From: Niallia sp. Man26 | GTDB lineage: Bacteria; Bacillota; Bacilli; Bacillales; Cytobacillaceae | Direction of reading: 5' to 3' | DNA length: 64,000 nucleotides | NCBI RefSeq assembly: GCF_022049065.2 | Contig: NZ_CP095744.1 | Coordinates: 496,001-560,000, forward strand | In this document: in pieces, positions 25,808-36,377 of the stretch | Position numbering within the stretch: the stretch's first letter is position 1 | How the letters are laid out: every line of letters begins with the position of its first letter | The notes under the pieces: model-generated | What the model saw: the letters and a program-made list of their open reading frames with translations, nothing else | Databases searched by the model: none | What the model was told of the DNA's origin: nothing | Translations under genes and position numbers: made by a program

Positions 25808-28219
25808 TCATTTAGAAGTTACTGGAACATTAACTGTTTCATAAAGTCTTTTTACTAAACTTTCATCCTTAAGTGTTTCACTCCATGGTTCTTGCACCGT
25901 TTCTAAAGTTATATCCATGCGTTTATTTAATTCATCGCGCAAGCCTTTATCTTCAAGTTTTTCTTTCACCTTATCAATCCCGAGACGGCCAACCCATACA
26001 GATGTTCTTTCTAAGTAATTCGCTGTTTCTCTATAGTACTGTAAAAAGGCTCCAGTCCATTCCAGTACCTCGGCTTTCGTTTTAACCTTAACGAGTAAGT
26101 CACCTTCCCTAAGATCTGTACCTGCATTGCCGCCTACATAGAGCTCCCAAACTCCATCTAAACCAACGACTCCAACATCCTTAATACCACTTTCAGCACA
26201 GTTTCTTGGACAAGCTGATACGGCCATTTTTATTTTATGCGGTCCATTCAACCCTTCAAATTTTTTCTCTAAATCAATCCCCATCCCTACTGAATCTTGA
26301 GTACCAAAGCGACAGAAGTCAGCACCAACACAAGTTTTTACTGTACGCAGTCCCTTAGAATATGCATGTCCTGACGGCATACCAAGTTCTGCCCAAATAT
26401 TTGGTAAGTCTTGCTTTTGTACACCAAGCAAATTAATACGTTGTCCACCAGTTAATTTAATCATTTTTACCTTATATTTATCTGCTACATCAGCAATCTT
26501 TCTAAGATCATCTGCATTTGTAACACCGCCATACATTCTTGGAATGACACTAAAGGTACCATTATTTTGAATATTCGCATGCAATCTTTCATTAACAAAA
26601 CGAGATTCCCGTTCGTCCTTATATTCTGTTGGATTAAGCATGCCTAAATAATAATTTAATGCTGGTCTGCATTTAGAGCATCCTTCATCATTTTTCCATC
26701 CTAATACATTCATAACTTCCCTTGTATGTGTAAGCTGCTTTTCCTTTATTTCATTAACAACTTCATCCCTCGATAAAGTGGTACAAGCACAGATCGATTC
26801 CTTTTGATCTTCACTATATTTATCACCGAGTGTAAATTCCAATAGATCAGCCACTAATGACTTACATGAACCACAGGAACGTGATGCGTTCGTACACCCC
26901 TTCACTTGTTCAACTGTTGTAAGTCCATCATTTTTTATTGCCGAAACAATATGCCCCTTCGTTACCCCATTACATCCACATACCACTTCATCATCTGTCA
27001 TTTGGGCTACTAAGCTACTTCCTGTTTCCTCCGTCTGATTAGATTCAGTGTATTCCTCTATAGATGCACCATTCTTGATTAAATTTAATAACCGATTACC
27101 TTCCTTCGTTTCGCCAAACAGGACTGCTCCAGCTATTTTCCCTTGCTCGATAATGATTTTTTTATAAGTTCCATTCCAATCATCTAACATTTTAATCGCC
27201 TTAGTATTCTCATCCTCTAGGATTTTACCAGTTGAGAAGACATCTACACCAGACACTTTTAATTGTGAAGAAAGAACGGACCCTTTGTATCCCTCACTGT
27301 ATACACTGCAAATTCGTTTAGCTAACACTTCCCCCTGTTGATAAAGCGGGGCAACTAAGCCGTAAACCATTCCCCTGTGCTCTGCACATTCTCCGACAGC
27401 AAATATATTAGGAATTTCTGTTTCCATAAAATCATTTACGACGATCCCCCGATTAACAGGAATGCCAGTTTTTTTAGCTAATTCAACATTAGGTTTTATT
27501 CCGACTGCCATCACAACTAAGTCTGCTTCAATCTTATCGCCGGTTTTAAAACGTAGTCCTGTTACATGTTTCTTCCCAAGAATTTCGGTAGTTTGTTTAT
27601 TTAATAAAAAGTTCATACCTTGATTTTCTAACTCTTTTTGTAACATTTTTCCGGCATCCCGATCTAATTGCCGGTCCATAAGATAATCATTAATATGAAT
27701 AACATCTACCTTCATTCCAAGATTAAGCAAACCACGAGCAGCCTCGAGTCCTAATAATCCTCCTCCGATAACTGCTGCTTTCTGATGCTTTTTTGAGTAA
27801 TGCAGCATTGTTTCACAATCCTTAATATCGCGAAATGCCGTCACACCTTGTTTATCTGAACCAGGTAAAGGCAACATAAATGGATTAGAGCCCGTTGCGA
27901 TAATTAACTTATCATAAGGTTCTTCACGGTTCTTATCTGTAGAAACAATCTGCTTTTTTGTATCAATATTAATTACACTTTCCCCTGGATATAAGCGAAT
28001 ATTATTGTTTTCATACCAATTCCAATCATTTAAAGTAATATCTGCAACAGTTGTATCTCCCTGCAAAACCTTTGATAATTGGATTCTATTATAGTTTGGA
28101 TGTGGTTCACTTCCAAAAACAGTTATATCGAATTCATCAGGATCAATTTTTAATATTTCTTCTATCGTCCTAATTCCGGCCATTCCATTTCCAATCAAAA
28201 TTAACTTTCGCTTTAACAT
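25808..28219 (-). CDS. nirB: Nitrite reductase (NADH) large subunit NirB (803 aa)
   Basis: It reduces nitrite to ammonium with NADH. Domain order: FAD/NADH-binding pyridine nucleotide-disulphide oxidoreductase (residues 1-320; LIGNGMAGIRT, IIATGS), a BFD-like [2Fe-2S] domain (about 420-475; CGCNG and CTNASRSCGSC), a second CxCx2 cysteine region (about 485-535), ferredoxin-like half-domains, and the sirohaem/[4Fe-4S] site (TCVGADFCRFG and ACPRNCAES, both cysteine pairs present). The start at 28219 has GAGGGGG upstream; the longer frame begins with TTG. A TnrA box lies 91 bp before the start. Confidence 0.94.
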   Translation of the reverse strand: MLKRKLILIGNGMAGIRTIEEILKIDPDEFDITVFGSEPHPNYNRIQLSKVLQGDTTVADITLNDWNWYENNNIRLYPGESVINIDTKKQIVSTDKNREEPYDKLIIATGSNPFMLPLPGSDKQGVTAFRDIKDCETMLHYSKKHQKAAVIGGGLLGLEAARGLLNLGMKVDVIHINDYLMDRQLDRDAGKMLQKELENQGMNFLLNKQTTEILGKKHVTGLRFKTGDKIEADLVVMAVGIKPNVELAKKTGIPVNRGIVVNDFMETEIPNIFAVGECAEHRGMVYGLVAPLYQQGEVLAKRICSVYSEGYKGSVLSSQLKVSGVDVFSTGKILEDENTKAIKMLDDWNGTYKKIIIEQGKIAGAVLFGETKEGNRLLNLIKNGASIEEYTESNQTEETGSSLVAQMTDDEVVCGCNGVTKGHIVSAIKNDGLTTVEQVKGCTNASRSCGSCKSLVADLLEFTLGDKYSEDQKESICACTTLSRDEVVNEIKEKQLTHTREVMNVLGWKNDEGCSKCRPALNYYLGMLNPTEYKDERESRFVNERLHANIQNNGTFSVIPRMYGGVTNADDLRKIADVADKYKVKMIKLTGGQRINLLGVQKQDLPNIWAELGMPSGHAYSKGLRTVKTCVGADFCRFGTQDSVGMGIDLEKKFEGLNGPHKIKMAVSACPRNCAESGIKDVGVVGLDGVWELYVGGNAGTDLREGDLLVKVKTKAEVLEWTGAFLQYYRETANYLERTSVWVGRLGIDKVKEKLEDKGLRDELNKRMDITLETVQEPWSETLKDESLVKRLYETVNVPVTSK

Positions 28220-28309
28220 AACTGGCAGCCCCCTCAATAAAAGTTAGATAATTCCGACAATATTCTAGTGCCTAGTTTAATCGGCTACGTAATAGTTATG
28301 CAAGCAACT

Positions 28310-28326
28310 TGTTAGATTTTCTCACA
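28310..28326. promoter_or_regulatory. TnrA/GlnR box upstream of nirB
   Basis: TGTTAGATTTTCTCACA matches the 17-bp consensus TGTNANAWWWTNTNACA at every fixed position. In B. subtilis TnrA activates nas genes from such a site during nitrogen limitation, and the distance to nirB fits an activator site. Confidence 0.8.
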
Positions 28327-28329
28327 TGT

Positions 28330-28611
28330 TCATTTTGCTACATTTCCGTATTAAAGCGTTACTCCTATATCGCTGTTGCTTAGATTGTTTTGATTAAACC
28401 AAGGATGAAACCGTTATCAAACATTTACTAACTCAGTCTCTGTTTAAACAAAAAAACATCTAAAGACCTATAGTGGTTTCCGTTCCTAATATACAAATAT
28501 TTCCATATATAAATCAGGTACTACTATCGTGCACCTTAGATAACTATTCTTGGTGAATGTTCGGGAACTCATGGAAATTGAAGGTACTCCACTTACAGAG
28601 CTGAAAAAAAA
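28330..28611. other. Gap between the nir regulatory region and the next terminator
   Basis: No open frame or recognised site was found in this stretch. Confidence 0.3.
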
Positions 28612-28614
28612 TAC

Positions 28615-28661
28615 AAAAAAAGACTGGCACTTATATTCATAAGTCCAGACTAGCTTTTTTT
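28615..28661 (-). terminator. Terminator of the 84-aa membrane protein gene
   Basis: An imperfect stem around ACTTAT/ATAAGT and GACTGG/CCAGAC, with A and T tracts at its two ends. Confidence 0.65.
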
Positions 28662-28711
28662 CTCCTCCCTAATAGAAGGAAAATATATTACAATAATGGA
28701 TTATATTTAAA

Positions 28712-28966
28712 TCATCCTGATTTGCTTCCATGTCTTCTGCCACAATAATAACCAAAAGAGAAAATAGCCATTACCACCAATATAACAATTCCATAAGCGC
28801 TAATGATCTTGATTAACATAGGCACTACAGAGCTCTTTATAAAGGGCATTAACATCCCTTTTGTTTGTAGAAAATAGCCATAAACAAGAACTAAGATAAT
28901 TACAATAAAAACTGACAAACGTATGATTCTAAAGAATACGTTCTCGCTCAAAGAGTTCTCCCCCAC
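28712..28966 (-). CDS. Small two-helix membrane protein (84 aa), unknown
   Basis: Not recognised. There are two hydrophobic helices (about residues 12-30 and 50-72) and the basic end CGRRHGSKSG. It is monocistronic, with GAGGAGTG before the start and its own terminator. Confidence 0.5.
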   Translation of the reverse strand: MGENSLSENVFFRIIRLSVFIVIILVLVYGYFLQTKGMLMPFIKSSVVPMLIKIISAYGIVILVVMAIFSFGYYCGRRHGSKSG

Positions 28967-29159
28967 TCCTCCTCGTTTCTAGTCTACTTTCTAGCACATG
29001 AATTTCTTATTATATAAGTTCGCTGTATAATCTTCCTGTCCTTCTAAGAAACAAGAATTGTTTCCATCCTAGTTTTGAAGAGACACTTATTAGTTTGAAA
29101 ATTAGGTATATAGCCGCTTAATGACTCTTGGGATTATATGGTAACATAAATTGATTTTA

Positions 29160-29356
29160 ACAAAGGAGGAATTTTATGACTTAAACAATAGCCGTCAAAT
29201 ATGGTAGTTTACGCAAAACTCTAAAAATCCAATTATTGTCACAGATGGATGTATCCAATCTGGCTAGAAAATGAATAAACTTTCCCGAAGTAATGAGGAT
29301 TACAGAAGTTGGTAGTGCATTAGAAGCAAGTAACATCATTTTAGACAGCTATTGAA
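29160..29356 (+). pseudogene. Decayed small open reading frame
   Basis: A strong ribosome site (AAAGGAGG) and an ATG are present, but the third codon is TAA. The following bases still read like a protein in two different frames (AVKYGSLRKTLKIQLLSQ, later ITEVGSALEASNIILDSY). This is most simply a dead gene. The family could not be named. Confidence 0.35.
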
Positions 29357-29554
29357 AAGTCCATAGTCATTATTTGTATGTCCAGAGTACAATTTTGAAA
29401 TTATTTTAAAATTGTATCAGCATTAAGCAAATACATGAAAAGAGTGATTCCGACTCATAAGTTTATTTATCAACTATCAATAATCAATTAGCTATAAACC
29501 GATTTAACAAACGAACCATTTTCATCGATTACTAATTTTTAGGAGGAATACATA

Positions 29555-30199
29555 ATGTCTGATCTTTATTCTCGTATTAATAAGGATGATGCTGTTGTTC
29601 TTTTAGTGGATCACCAAACTGGCCTGATGGCTGGACTCGTTCGTGACTATGGTGTTGATGAATTCAAAAATAATGTTTTAGCTCTTGCTCGCACTGCTGA
29701 GTTCTTTGAATTACCAGTTATTTTAACAACAAGCTTTGAAAACGGACCTAATGGACCTCTTATGCAGGAATTGGTTGATCTGTTTCCTAACGCACCAAAA
29801 ATAGCACGCCCTGGACAAATTAACGCATGGGATAATGATGATTTCGTTAAGGCAATCGAAGAATCTGGCAAAAAACAACTTATCATCGCAGGCGTAGTTA
29901 CAGATGTTTGTGTTGCTTTCCCAGCACTTTCCGCTATTAATGCTGGATATGAAGTATTTGCTGTTACTGATGCTTCAGGGACTTTCAACAAACAAGTTGC
30001 AGATGCAGCCAATACCCGTATGGCACATAATGGCGTGCAACTTATGAACTGGTTTAGCGTAGCATGCGAATTACAACGTGATTGGCGCAACGATGTTGAA
30101 GGATTTGGGAATTTACTTGCTAGTAATCTCCCAGGCTATCAAAATGTAATTGGAAGCTATATGGGTGCACAGCGAGATCTTAGTAAACAAAATGCATAG
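29555..30199 (+). CDS. Isochorismatase-family hydrolase, YcaC-like (214 aa)
   Basis: A cysteine hydrolase fold with the triad in typical places: aspartate in VLLVDHQTGLM (about residue 19), lysine before QLIIAGVVTDVCV, and cysteine in that segment (about 118). The closest type appears to be YcaC, with its long C-terminal segment NWFSVACELQRDW. The physiological substrate is unknown. It is monocistronic, with AGGAGG upstream and a terminator downstream. Confidence 0.85.
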   Translation: MSDLYSRINKDDAVVLLVDHQTGLMAGLVRDYGVDEFKNNVLALARTAEFFELPVILTTSFENGPNGPLMQELVDLFPNAPKIARPGQINAWDNDDFVKAIEESGKKQLIIAGVVTDVCVAFPALSAINAGYEVFAVTDASGTFNKQVADAANTRMAHNGVQLMNWFSVACELQRDWRNDVEGFGNLLASNLPGYQNVIGSYMGAQRDLSKQNA

Positions 30200-30226
30200 A
30201 TTTATTCCTAAGAAATAGGCTAGATG

Positions 30227-30251
30227 GCGCTGATTTATTCAGCGCTTTTTT
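30227..30251 (+). terminator. Terminator of the hydrolase gene
   Basis: The stem GCGCTGA/TCAGCGC is followed by six T. Confidence 0.85.
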
Positions 30252-30523
30252 AATTAAGACGGATCGCAGTACGGTTTATGGCTGAGCTAATAATTACTTA
30301 AATTATCACAACTTAGGAGTATAGATTTGAGGCTTAATAATTATTAGGATTTAGTAGTAATGATTTATACAAAGTATGTGTAGCGAGGCTGTCAAATTTA
30401 ATTTTATTACTGTCTATTGCCACGAATGAAATTTGCGGCCTTTTTCTTGAACATAATTTATAGCAAAAGCAACATAATATTTTCCTTTTCTATATTGCCA
30501 AGTATTTTTTTCTGTTTGTAATT

Positions 30524-30557
30524 AAAAAAAGCAATGGCATCAGTCCATTGCTTTTTT
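30524..30557 (-). terminator. Terminator of the short-chain dehydrogenase gene
   Basis: The stem AGCAATGG/CCATTGCT lies between long A and T runs. It lies 3' of the SDR gene on the minus strand. Confidence 0.85.
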
Positions 30558-30569
30558 GTATTCAGGGAT

Positions 30570-31322
30570 TTAAATGGAAGTAAAGCCACCGTCTATAGAT
30601 ACTACTGTTCCGTTAATATAGTTAGCTGTATCCCCCAGCAAGAAAGTAACTAGTTCTGCCACTTCTTCAGGATTTCCAAGACGTTTCTGCGGGATGGCTT
30701 CTACAACCGCTTTAACATTTTCAGGATTCTTTTCTCGGTATTCTTTTACCATAGGTGTTTCAATCGTGCCAGGTGCAACAGCGTTACAGCGAATACCTTG
30801 CTCTGCATATTCCGCAGCAATTGTTTTAGTAATACCGACAATGCCGTGCTTTGTCGCAGAATACGTACCAACAGTAGCTTGTCCTACTACTCCTGCAGTA
30901 GACGAAGTATTAACAATCGAACCGCCACCGTTTTTAAGCATCACTTCTGTTACATATTTAATTCCGTATAATGCACCTAATAGATTAATACCAACCACTT
31001 GTTGGATTTGTTCAATAGTATTATCCACGAATTTTACCCCTGGGCCGGAAATACCTGCATTATTATAGAACATATCAATTGTGCCAAATTCTTCTACTGT
31101 TTTATCTACATATTTTTTAACATCCTCTGCCTTGCTTACATCAGCTTGGACAAAGATTGCTCTTGCTCCTTTTTCTTCAATTAAGCTTACTGTTTCTTTT
31201 CCTGCTCTTTCTGAAATGTCCACAACCGTAATAGACACACCTGAATCTGCTAATTTTAATGCTACCGCTTGACCTAACCCGCTACCGCCACCAGTTACAA
31301 TAGCTACTTTATCTTGACTCAT
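30570..31322 (-). CDS. Short-chain dehydrogenase/reductase (250 aa)
   Basis: A classical SDR with the NAD(P)-binding TGGGSGLGQ (residues 10-18), the structural NNAGI, catalytic serine in IVNTSST, and YSATKHG (YxxxK). The aspartate after strand 2 (VVDIS) favours NAD over NADP. The C-terminal end GTVVSIDGGFTSI is usual. The substrate cannot be deduced. The gene stands alone between terminators. Confidence 0.88.
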   Translation of the reverse strand: MSQDKVAIVTGGGSGLGQAVALKLADSGVSITVVDISERAGKETVSLIEEKGARAIFVQADVSKAEDVKKYVDKTVEEFGTIDMFYNNAGISGPGVKFVDNTIEQIQQVVGINLLGALYGIKYVTEVMLKNGGGSIVNTSSTAGVVGQATVGTYSATKHGIVGITKTIAAEYAEQGIRCNAVAPGTIETPMVKEYREKNPENVKAVVEAIPQKRLGNPEEVAELVTFLLGDTANYINGTVVSIDGGFTSI

Positions 31323-31372
31323 AGAAGTTCCTCCTTAAAAAACAAAACTTTAATTATAACCTTGTTATTATT

Positions 31373-32836
<1,464 letters not shown>

Positions 32837-34708
32837 TTATTTTTGAATATTAAATAGTTGTTCTTCTGTCTTTATTTCTTGATAATCTAAATCCAACTTC
32901 TCTACGGAACTATATTGATCACTATTTGTAAGTATCACTAAAGTAACCATATTGTATCCTTCGTTACTGATTGCCACTCGGTCAAAGGTAATAAGCTCTT
33001 GACCCTTTTGTACATATTGACCTTGTTCTACTTTTACATCAAAGAACTTGCCTTCTAAATTTACTGTTTCAAGGCCAATGTGAATAAGTACTTCTAAACC
33101 ATTTTCAGAACGTAAACCAATTGCATGCTTTGTCGGATAAATCATTGCAACTGTACCATCAAAGGGAGAAACTAATGTATTCGCTGAAGGATCAATTGCA
33201 ATACTTTTCCCCAAAATTTCACCTGAAAAAGTCTTATCTGGTACATCTTGAAGAGGCAAAACTTTACCTGTTAATGGACTACCTATTTCTTCCCCATCTA
33301 GGGATAATCTAGTTGTTTTAGTTTTCTCTGTACTTTCTTCCTCATCTGCTCGAACATCTTCAAACCCTAATATAAGTGTCATTACAAAAGCAATAATGAA
33401 GGAAACAAACATAGAAATAATGGTATACACTAAATTCATAGGACTAACAGGATCAATATAAACCGGGAAAGCCTCTAAACCTTGTAAGATAAAACCGAAA
33501 CATTTTACTCCAAAGTAAACAACCATTCCTCCACTTATTGCACCAGCTATCATGGTTGCATATAATGGTCGTTTCAGTTTCAAATTCACTCCAAAGACAG
33601 CAGGTTCTGTAACACCTAATAACGCAGAAACACCAGTAGAAACTGCTAAAGATTTCAACTTTTTATTTTTGGTTCTAAATGAAACTGCAAATGCTGCACC
33701 TGCTTGTGCTAAACTGTTTACAATATTTAATGGCAAAATAGCATTATCATAACCATACTTACCCATATTCTGTAGAATAATAGGAGCAAAACCATAATGC
33801 ATTCCAGTAACTACAAACACAGGCATTAAACCACCAATTAAAATCCCAGCAAATACTCCTCCATGCTCATAAATCCACGCAACTGCAATTCCTACATAAT
33901 CGCCAACTATAAATCCAATTGGACCAGCAACAATTAATGTAAAAGGAATCATAATTAGGAAAACAAGTGTTGGTGTTAATACCACTCTCACTGTATTAGG
34001 AACAACTCGATTTATTATTTTATAAACATAGCTTAGAACCCAAACAGCAATAATAATTGGAATAACAGTGGCACTATAGCCTATGAAAGGAACAGACATA
34101 CCTAAGAACTTTAATCCTGCTTCTCCACTGGCTACCCCAGCTGTAATAGTTGGGTACAGTAATGCACCCGCTAATGCTACCGCTAAATATTCACTCACTT
34201 TAAATCTTTTAGCAGCTGATATTGCTAATAAGAAAGGAAGGAAATAAAATGCGGCATCAGAAATAATGGTAAGAACTTGATACGCATCGCTTTCGACTGA
34301 TATCCATCCTAATACTTGCAATAAAGCAAGTATCCCTTTCATCATCCCAGCCCCAGCAATTGCTGGAATGACAGGAGAGAATACACCCGAGATCATATCA
34401 AAGAACCTACCTAAAAGCTTTTTCTTGCTTGCACTTGATTCATCAACACCACTTTCACTATTACTTCCAACTAACGATTCTACCTCTTTAAATACTTCCA
34501 TAACCTTATTTCCAATAATCACCTGGAACTGACCGTTTTGAAATTGAGCCCCCATTGCTCCAGTTAACTCTCTAATTCCCTCCACATCGACTTTACTTTC
34601 ATCTTTGACATGGAAACGAAGCCTTGTTACACAATGCCAAGCTCTTGTTATGTTTTCTTTGCCACCAATTCTATTTACAATATCTTTTGCCAATTTTTCC
34701 TGACTCAT
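32837..34708 (-). CDS. bglP: Beta-glucoside PTS transporter EIIBCA (623 aa)
   Basis: The three domains are in the order IIB-IIC-IIA. IIB has the phosphocysteine at about residue 26 (HCVTRLRFHV). IIC has about ten helices (110-460). The C-terminal IIA (about 480-623) has the histidine site LIHIGLETV. The protein imports and phosphorylates beta-glucosides and also phosphorylates LicT to switch it off. The start at MSQEKLAKDIV has AGGAG at normal spacing. The RAT/terminator switch lies immediately upstream. Confidence 0.93.
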   Translation of the reverse strand: MSQEKLAKDIVNRIGGKENITRAWHCVTRLRFHVKDESKVDVEGIRELTGAMGAQFQNGQFQVIIGNKVMEVFKEVESLVGSNSESGVDESSASKKKLLGRFFDMISGVFSPVIPAIAGAGMMKGILALLQVLGWISVESDAYQVLTIISDAAFYFLPFLLAISAAKRFKVSEYLAVALAGALLYPTITAGVASGEAGLKFLGMSVPFIGYSATVIPIIIAVWVLSYVYKIINRVVPNTVRVVLTPTLVFLIMIPFTLIVAGPIGFIVGDYVGIAVAWIYEHGGVFAGILIGGLMPVFVVTGMHYGFAPIILQNMGKYGYDNAILPLNIVNSLAQAGAAFAVSFRTKNKKLKSLAVSTGVSALLGVTEPAVFGVNLKLKRPLYATMIAGAISGGMVVYFGVKCFGFILQGLEAFPVYIDPVSPMNLVYTIISMFVSFIIAFVMTLILGFEDVRADEEESTEKTKTTRLSLDGEEIGSPLTGKVLPLQDVPDKTFSGEILGKSIAIDPSANTLVSPFDGTVAMIYPTKHAIGLRSENGLEVLIHIGLETVNLEGKFFDVKVEQGQYVQKGQELITFDRVAISNEGYNMVTLVILTNSDQYSSVEKLDLDYQEIKTEEQLFNIQK

Positions 34709-34742
34709 TTGTTTACTCCTATTCTTTTTTCTAGACAAAATA

Positions 34743-34817
34743 AAAACCTAAATATAATTCAAAACAAAATTTTGTTCTGAAGTATATTTAGGTTATGCCT
34801 GATTTAACAGTAACACC
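34743..34817 (-). promoter_or_regulatory. RAT antiterminator/terminator switch before bglP
   Basis: On the minus strand a RAT element (34788-34817) reads GTGTTACTG...CAGGCATAACCT, matching LicT-type RNA targets. Its 3' part overlaps the 5' arm of a long terminator hairpin (34743-34793) with arms ending ACCTAAATATA/TATATTTAGGT and a T tract. LicT binding should prevent the terminator. The RAT begins right at the licT stop codon. Confidence 0.85.
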
Positions 34818-35666
34818 CTAATTTTGTTTTTCATTCCTTGAAGTCATTCGATGTATATGAATTGCTAAATATGCCAGTTCATCGTTGGACAGATGCCAGT
34901 TATACTCGATGTTTAAATACTTTTCAATTTTCTTCACACAGATATAAGCGTTTTGATATCTTTCTTTTATGATGTTATATAGAGACGTAATTTCTTCCAT
35001 GGTTTTTTCATCATGATTTAATTGCCTTAAAATAAAGTAACGTAAATGCGTCAGTAACCTTGAATAATTAATTGAGTCTTCTTGGATTTTCATTTGATAA
35101 TGATAGCTAATAATATCAAGAATTTTATTAGTAATTTCTGTGATTTGTAGAGTAACCTTCATTTCTTCACTCTTATGTTGCGCATTAACAAAATGCAAGG
35201 CAATAGACGTCGCTTCATACTCTGGCAATGAAATGTTAGTAAATCTCTTAATAAGATTAAGGGATTTAACGCCTATTTCATATTCTTCCTTATAAAGATT
35301 CTTAACTTCCCAATGAAGTGGATTCTTTATTAATAGGTTATCTTGATGTCTTTCTAAGGCAAAGTTTAAATGATCGGCCAAAGTAACAATAAAGGCATCA
35401 CTTAACTTTTTTTGTAAAATATCTTCGCCCAAACGAATAATTTGATTTGTTAAGAAGATATAATCGGCTGGAATACTATTTAGAATACTTGTTAACTGAT
35501 TGGACTCAGGAGAATCTAAAGAATATACTTTATCGACTAATTTAGGATTAATTTCTTCATATTTTTTCTTATTAAAACCAACCCCCTTTCCCATTACGAT
35601 GATTTCGTTTCCACTATTATCTAAAGCTAGAGCAACATTGTTATTAAATGCCTGTTTTAGTTTCAT
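34818..35666 (-). CDS. licT: BglG/LicT-type transcriptional antiterminator (282 aa)
   Basis: The N-terminal co-antiterminator RNA-binding domain (residues 1-55) includes NNVALALDNSGNEIIVMGKG and GVGFNKKK. Two PTS regulation domains follow (PRD1 about 65-170, PRD2 about 175-280), with conserved histidines in ADHLNFALERHQ and LAIHIHRM. With inducer present it is dephosphorylated by the PTS, dimerises and binds RAT hairpins. RAT/terminator switches are found both before its own gene and before bglP. Confidence 0.92.
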   Translation of the reverse strand: MKLKQAFNNNVALALDNSGNEIIVMGKGVGFNKKKYEEINPKLVDKVYSLDSPESNQLTSILNSIPADYIFLTNQIIRLGEDILQKKLSDAFIVTLADHLNFALERHQDNLLIKNPLHWEVKNLYKEEYEIGVKSLNLIKRFTNISLPEYEATSIALHFVNAQHKSEEMKVTLQITEITNKILDIISYHYQMKIQEDSINYSRLLTHLRYFILRQLNHDEKTMEEITSLYNIIKERYQNAYICVKKIEKYLNIEYNWHLSNDELAYLAIHIHRMTSRNEKQN

Positions 35667-35696
35667 TGATAATCCCTCTTACTTTATGAATAAAAT

Positions 35697-35788
35697 AAAA
35701 AAAACCAATTATAATCGAATGGATAGATAGGTTCCCTATTTCCATTACAATTATAATTGGTTATGCCTGATCGAATCAGTAACACTCC
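35697..35788 (-). promoter_or_regulatory. RAT antiterminator/terminator switch before licT
   Basis: The RAT at 35759-35788 (GAGTGTTACTGATTCGATCAG then GCATAACC on the minus strand) overlaps a terminator with arms AACCAATTATAAT/ATTATAATTGGTT (35703-35762) followed by eight T. It gives positive autoregulation of licT. Confidence 0.85.
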
Positions 35789-35802
35789 TAAATTTTGATA
35801 TA

Positions 35803-35831
35803 AGCTTAACACGTAAAGAAAACGTTGTCAA
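35803..35831 (-). promoter_or_regulatory. Probable promoter of the licT-bglP operon
   Basis: A consensus -35 box TTGACA (35826-35831) and a weaker -10 TAAGCT (35803-35808) are 17 bp apart. A cre-like sequence (two mismatches to the consensus) overlaps the -35, so glucose repression is possible. Confidence 0.5.
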
Positions 35832-35839
35832 TAAACTTA

Positions 35840-36073
35840 TATGTACAATATAACTTTGAAATTATTGTATCATCCCTATCCATCTAACATATAACTCGTA
35901 TAAAAAAGGGAATTTGCAAGAACACAATCTACTCTTATAGACGGATACATAATTTTATTATGAAAGACTCTTCTTTTAATCCATCTCTATCCATTATATT
36001 TATAGAGCTGGATTACTTCTTTTTTAAACATTACATTGTCTCCTTTTTAAAAGATAGCCAAACTATCTCTTCT
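35840..36073. other. Gap upstream of licT
   Basis: AT-rich sequence of about 230 bp with no recognised gene or site between the licT promoter and the next terminator. Confidence 0.3.
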
Positions 36074-36110
36074 AATAAAAAAACACCCTAACACATAGTT
36101 AGAGTGTTTT
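36074..36110 (-). terminator. Terminator after the Im-type immunity gene
   Basis: The stem AAACACCCTAAC/GTTAGAGTGTTT (one mismatch) has a T run on the minus strand. It closes the toxin-immunity unit. Confidence 0.8.
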
Positions 36111-36140
36111 CTTTTATGTATATACATTGACAAGAACCCC

Positions 36141-36359
36141 TTACTCGTCTTCTTGTTCTTTGTAGGCTAGGGCAATATCTACGATTTCTTCTGGTGTTAA
36201 TTCTTTATCACTCCAGAAAATTAAATCACTCGGTGCTGGGTGTGGTACATTCTTTTCAAGAATATCAATATACTCACTTACCTCTTCATCAGAAAGTAAT
36301 GGGTTTATTATCTTATTTACTAATTGAACTAATTCTTCTTTTGACATTTTATTTTCCAT
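36141..36359 (-). CDS. Colicin-E/pyocin-type immunity protein (72 aa)
   Basis: A small acidic protein of the Im2/Im7/Im9 family. It has the hallmark loop VPHPAPSDLIFW (HPxxSDLI, the surface that binds the nuclease), flanked by helices, and the final helix LTPEEIVDIALAYKEQ. It neutralises the HNH nuclease encoded immediately upstream, 18 bp away. The start is taken at MENKMSKEEL with GGTGG before it. Recognition is by family pattern; pairing with the neighbouring toxin is inferred from adjacency and from the known Im/HNH pairing. Confidence 0.85.
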   Translation of the reverse strand: MENKMSKEELVQLVNKIINPLLSDEEVSEYIDILEKNVPHPAPSDLIFWSDKELTPEEIVDIALAYKEQEDE

Positions 36360-36377
36360 GTTATCCACCATCCTTAA

